Shown: positions 61,823 through 64,000 of the stretch, piece after piece
Numbering within the stretch: position 1 is the stretch's first letter
Layout: the number at the start of each line of letters is the position of its first letter
NCBI RefSeq assembly: GCF_018691265.1
Contig: NW_024881330.1
Coordinates: 17,132,886-17,196,885 of the forward strand
Direction: 5' to 3'
Length of the DNA stretch: 64,000 nt
Source: Tyto alba
Taxonomy: Eukaryota; Chordata; Aves; Strigiformes; Tytonidae
Translations under genes and position numbers: made by a program
Notes under the pieces: generated by a model
What the model was told of the DNA's origin: nothing
The model's input: only the letters and a program-made list of their open reading frames with translations
Databases searched by the model: none

Positions 61823-62400
61823 GGCTGTACCTGCTCCTAGTGAAGCCTTATCTATGATCCATAGTCTCTTCAGGGGTGTACCTGATATGGCACAGACTTG
61901 TCCACAGCCACAGTCACTTTGAGGTGCACCTGTTTCAGTGTGGCCTTATCCATGGACCACAATGTCATCAGAGATATACCTGTTCCAGTGTGACCTTACC
62001 CACAGACAGTCTCTTCAGAAGTAAACCTGCTCCAACATGGCCTCACCCATGGCTGCAGTCCCACCAGGGTTGTGCCTGCTCTGTTATGGACTTATCCATG
62101 GCCACACACTTTGAGGTGCTCCATCATGACCTCATGAACAACCACTTATGCTTTGAGGTGTACATGCTGCTGCATGGACTTATCTACAGCCACAGGTGCT
62201 TCAAGGTGTACCTTCTCCACCACGGACATATATTTGGGCCTCAATCCCTTTAGAGGTAACCCACTGTGCACAGACATAGCCACGGCCACAAGTGCTTTGA
62301 GAAGTACCTGCTCTGGCCTGGACTTATTCACAGTCACAGATGTTTCAGGGTGTCCTGCTCCCATGTAGACTAACCCACAGGTTACAGTCCCTTCAACTCG
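61823..62400 (-). repeat. Tandem array, about 12 units of ~48 bp
   Basis: Roughly twelve diverged units of 44-53 bp (most near 48) recur, each with variants of 'TACCTGCTCC', 'GGCCTTATCCA', 'GGCCACAG' and 'CTTTGAGGTG' on the plus strand. Because 48 is divisible by three, a chance open frame persists through many units on both strands (125 codons plus at 61876; 72 codons minus at 62146). I see no sign that either is translated. The array belongs to the retroviral derivative. Confidence 0.85.
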
Positions 62401-62507
62401 AGTTCATGCTGGAATTCCAGCTTTTCCAGCACAGCAGCACAGAAACCGCAGAGATATCCTGGCCATCTGCCCCTGCCTTCTACCCCAGCCAAAATCAGCA
62501 CAACTGT

Positions 62508-64000
62508 GATTCAAACTGTTGATTCAATGGCAAAATTAATTAGAACACAATTTTTAAAAACTTTGTTACAGCCAAAGATTTTTGTGGTGCCCTTCAAATC
62601 ACACAAAAAAATCAGTGAGATTTGTCTCAAAGATTCTGATGATCTGTACATTCTATAAAAGTTGTTCTGAAGAAAATGTGCATTTTTTCTGAAGGGAAAA
62701 GACAATAATTGCATTAGGTTTAACTTTACAGAACGTTGTTCCTTTATTCTCCACTCATTTTCTGTTTTCGTAGACTTTATAGCAGTTAATGGCATATTTG
62801 AAACACATCTTTCAGTTTTTAAAGGCAGAAGCTCAACTATCCTTTTTTATGTCACATCAGTCATTGATAGGCACTGACTTCAAAAGTGGAAAAACATCTT
62901 CTTACTTCATATCTGTTTACAACATTTACAAAAATATTTTATTGCTCCAGTTAATGAGAGGCTATTTTACTAGTATCAAAATTGGCAACAAAAATGTTTC
63001 TAGTGTGGAAAGAAAAATAATGACTGAAGAAATGAAGTCTGAAGACAAACAGGTAGTAAATAATTATAAACTTTTATGTTCTCAGAAGTCTATCTTACTG
63101 TGTTGTTTTTTGTTGTTTGTTTTTTTTTGTTTTTTTTTTTTTTTTTCTTTTATATGAACAGTCTTTGTTTTGATTTAATTTCAGTCCTAGAGAACAGGCT
63201 TCTCAGACACCACACATGAAAAAAAGCATCATCAAATTCTATAGACAATGGATGCTTGAACCCTTATACTGCAAGTACAAGATGTGAAGCAATCGGGGTT
63301 TAGTGTGTTGGAAAAAATTTTCAGACTTACTTTAGTGTTCCATAGGAATTAAATTATTTTTCTGGTCTCCCTTGTGGTTTCCCACTGTGCCTGCTAAATT
63401 GCAGCATGTTCTGCTGAATGACAAAGAACAATAAATTAAGTAAAGATGGAAAAGAAAAACCAAACCAAACCAAACCTCCTTCACATTTAACATGAAGCTT
63501 TGATATCATAATACAAAATAAGATAGGGAGGTGCACCATCATCCTGAATGTTTCTTTCAACACCTGTTTATAGGACTTATTAAATCAATTTCTGCAAAAG
63601 AAGATAAAGACATACACAGGAGTAGAGGCACTTAATGCAGTTTGCTCCAAACTTGTTAAACTTGTTCCACAACCTTAAATGAGAAATATTTTAGCAATCA
63701 TACACATTTCTACCAAATTTAAAAAAGTCACACAGACCTAGTTGGAATTTTTTTTTTTTTTTTTTTAATTAGAAAATGATTTTCTGAAACAAACTTCAGA
63801 GGACTTGTGAGAATGTTGAAAATCCAGTGTTAGACTTGCTTATATTTGAGGCTAACTCCACAGTTCCTTCAGCATGATTACATTGATTTGTCTGAAAAAA
63901 AATAATAAGAAAAAAAGAGGATGGGTTTTCTTGGAGCTTTTTCTGTAAAAATTATTTTTGTTGTTGATTTTAAACACAGGCTGGAATAAATCTTAAACAT
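62508..64000. other. Unique AT-rich intergenic DNA, no gene seen
   Basis: A 122-codon plus-strand frame (62789-63157) ends in a T-rich simple tract and has no recognisable motif. T-rich tracts lie at 63104-63150 and 63748-63766. No transposon recognised. Confidence 0.65.
63104..63150. repeat. T-rich simple tract
   Basis: Interrupted T run with occasional G and one C. It is the source of the phenylalanine/leucine-rich end of the chance frame that crosses it. Confidence 0.9.

Larger units (their letters stand above)
61018..62502 (-). mobile_element. Rearranged ERVL-like internal region with truncated 5' LTR start
   Basis: Internal tail of the element whose 3' LTR is at 60426-61005. On the minus strand it starts at 62502 with TGTGCTGATTTTGGCTGGG, which equals the first ~19 bases of the LTR and then departs from it. 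Next come the tandem array (61823-62400), a CR1 insertion (61514-61803), and a noncoding tail ending in the polypurine tract. No gag or pol frame is visible. The whole unit (60426-62502) is flanked by ACTGC (60421-60425) and ACTGT (62503-62507), a one-mismatch 5-bp duplication. It therefore looks like one insertion of a deleted, non-autonomous derivative, not random debris. Five matching bases are weak evidence on their own. Confidence 0.75.

Noticed and set aside
61823..62400. CRISPR-like array
   Set aside because: Units are diverged along their whole length with no constant repeat and unique spacer alternation, and the setting is a vertebrate retroelement.
62789..63157. 122-codon plus-strand frame
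   Set aside because: No motif or family resemblance, and its C-terminus is simply a T-rich tract translated into F and L.

Overview
The window is vertebrate, and almost certainly bird, nuclear DNA from a gene-poor, AT-rich intergenic region. The diagnosis rests on the interspersed repeats. There are several CR1 LINEs with the typical avian 3' end (an ATTCTATG-type terminal repeat next to the 'AACCCAAAC' block) and decayed ORF2 reverse-transcriptase fragments. There is also a set of avian-style endogenous retrovirus LTRs. I found no SINE-rich mammalian pattern and no bacterial gene organisation. The order or species cannot be fixed from the sequence alone.

I find no host protein-coding gene, rRNA or tRNA that I can support. 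The open frames are short (at most 178 codons), lack recognisable domains, and the longest lie antisense inside LTRs. The only recognisable coding material is dead CR1 ORF2.

Layout. 1-3.6 kb: unique AT-rich DNA. 3.65-4.72 kb: a 1.1-kb LTR with internal tandem repeats. 4.7-14.3 kb: unique. 14.31-14.85 kb: a 535-bp solo LTR on the minus strand with a perfect 6-bp target duplication. 16-17.6 kb: two worn CR1 pieces. 20.75-20.84 kb: a small palindrome. 22.2-25.5 kb: a long CR1 copy split by a 580-bp solo LTR. 32.25-32.74 kb: a solo LTR with a 5-bp duplication. 39.1-40.0 kb: CR1. 47.5-50.2 kb: a nested retroviral cluster, namely a 1.1-kb LTR carrying two inserted solo LTRs, followed by a primer-binding-site-like sequence, a short leader and an inverted LTR end. 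55.7-56.4 kb: a CR1 fragment abutting a second copy of the 535-bp LTR, now on the plus strand. 57.06-57.8 kb: CR1 containing a (TTTA)n array. 60.4-62.5 kb: a rearranged ERVL-like element (3' LTR, polypurine tract, internal tail, an array of about 48-bp repeats) interrupted by a CR1. The remainder is unique DNA with long A/T homopolymers.

The 'system' here is a record of retroelement activity rather than a set of cooperating genes. Nesting gives relative ages: old CR1 before the 580-bp LTR; the 1.1-kb LTR before its two inserts; the ERVL-like element before its CR1. The two 535-bp LTRs, about 98% identical by eye and with intact duplications, are probably the youngest insertions. Subfamily names and dates need a repeat-library search, which I could not run.
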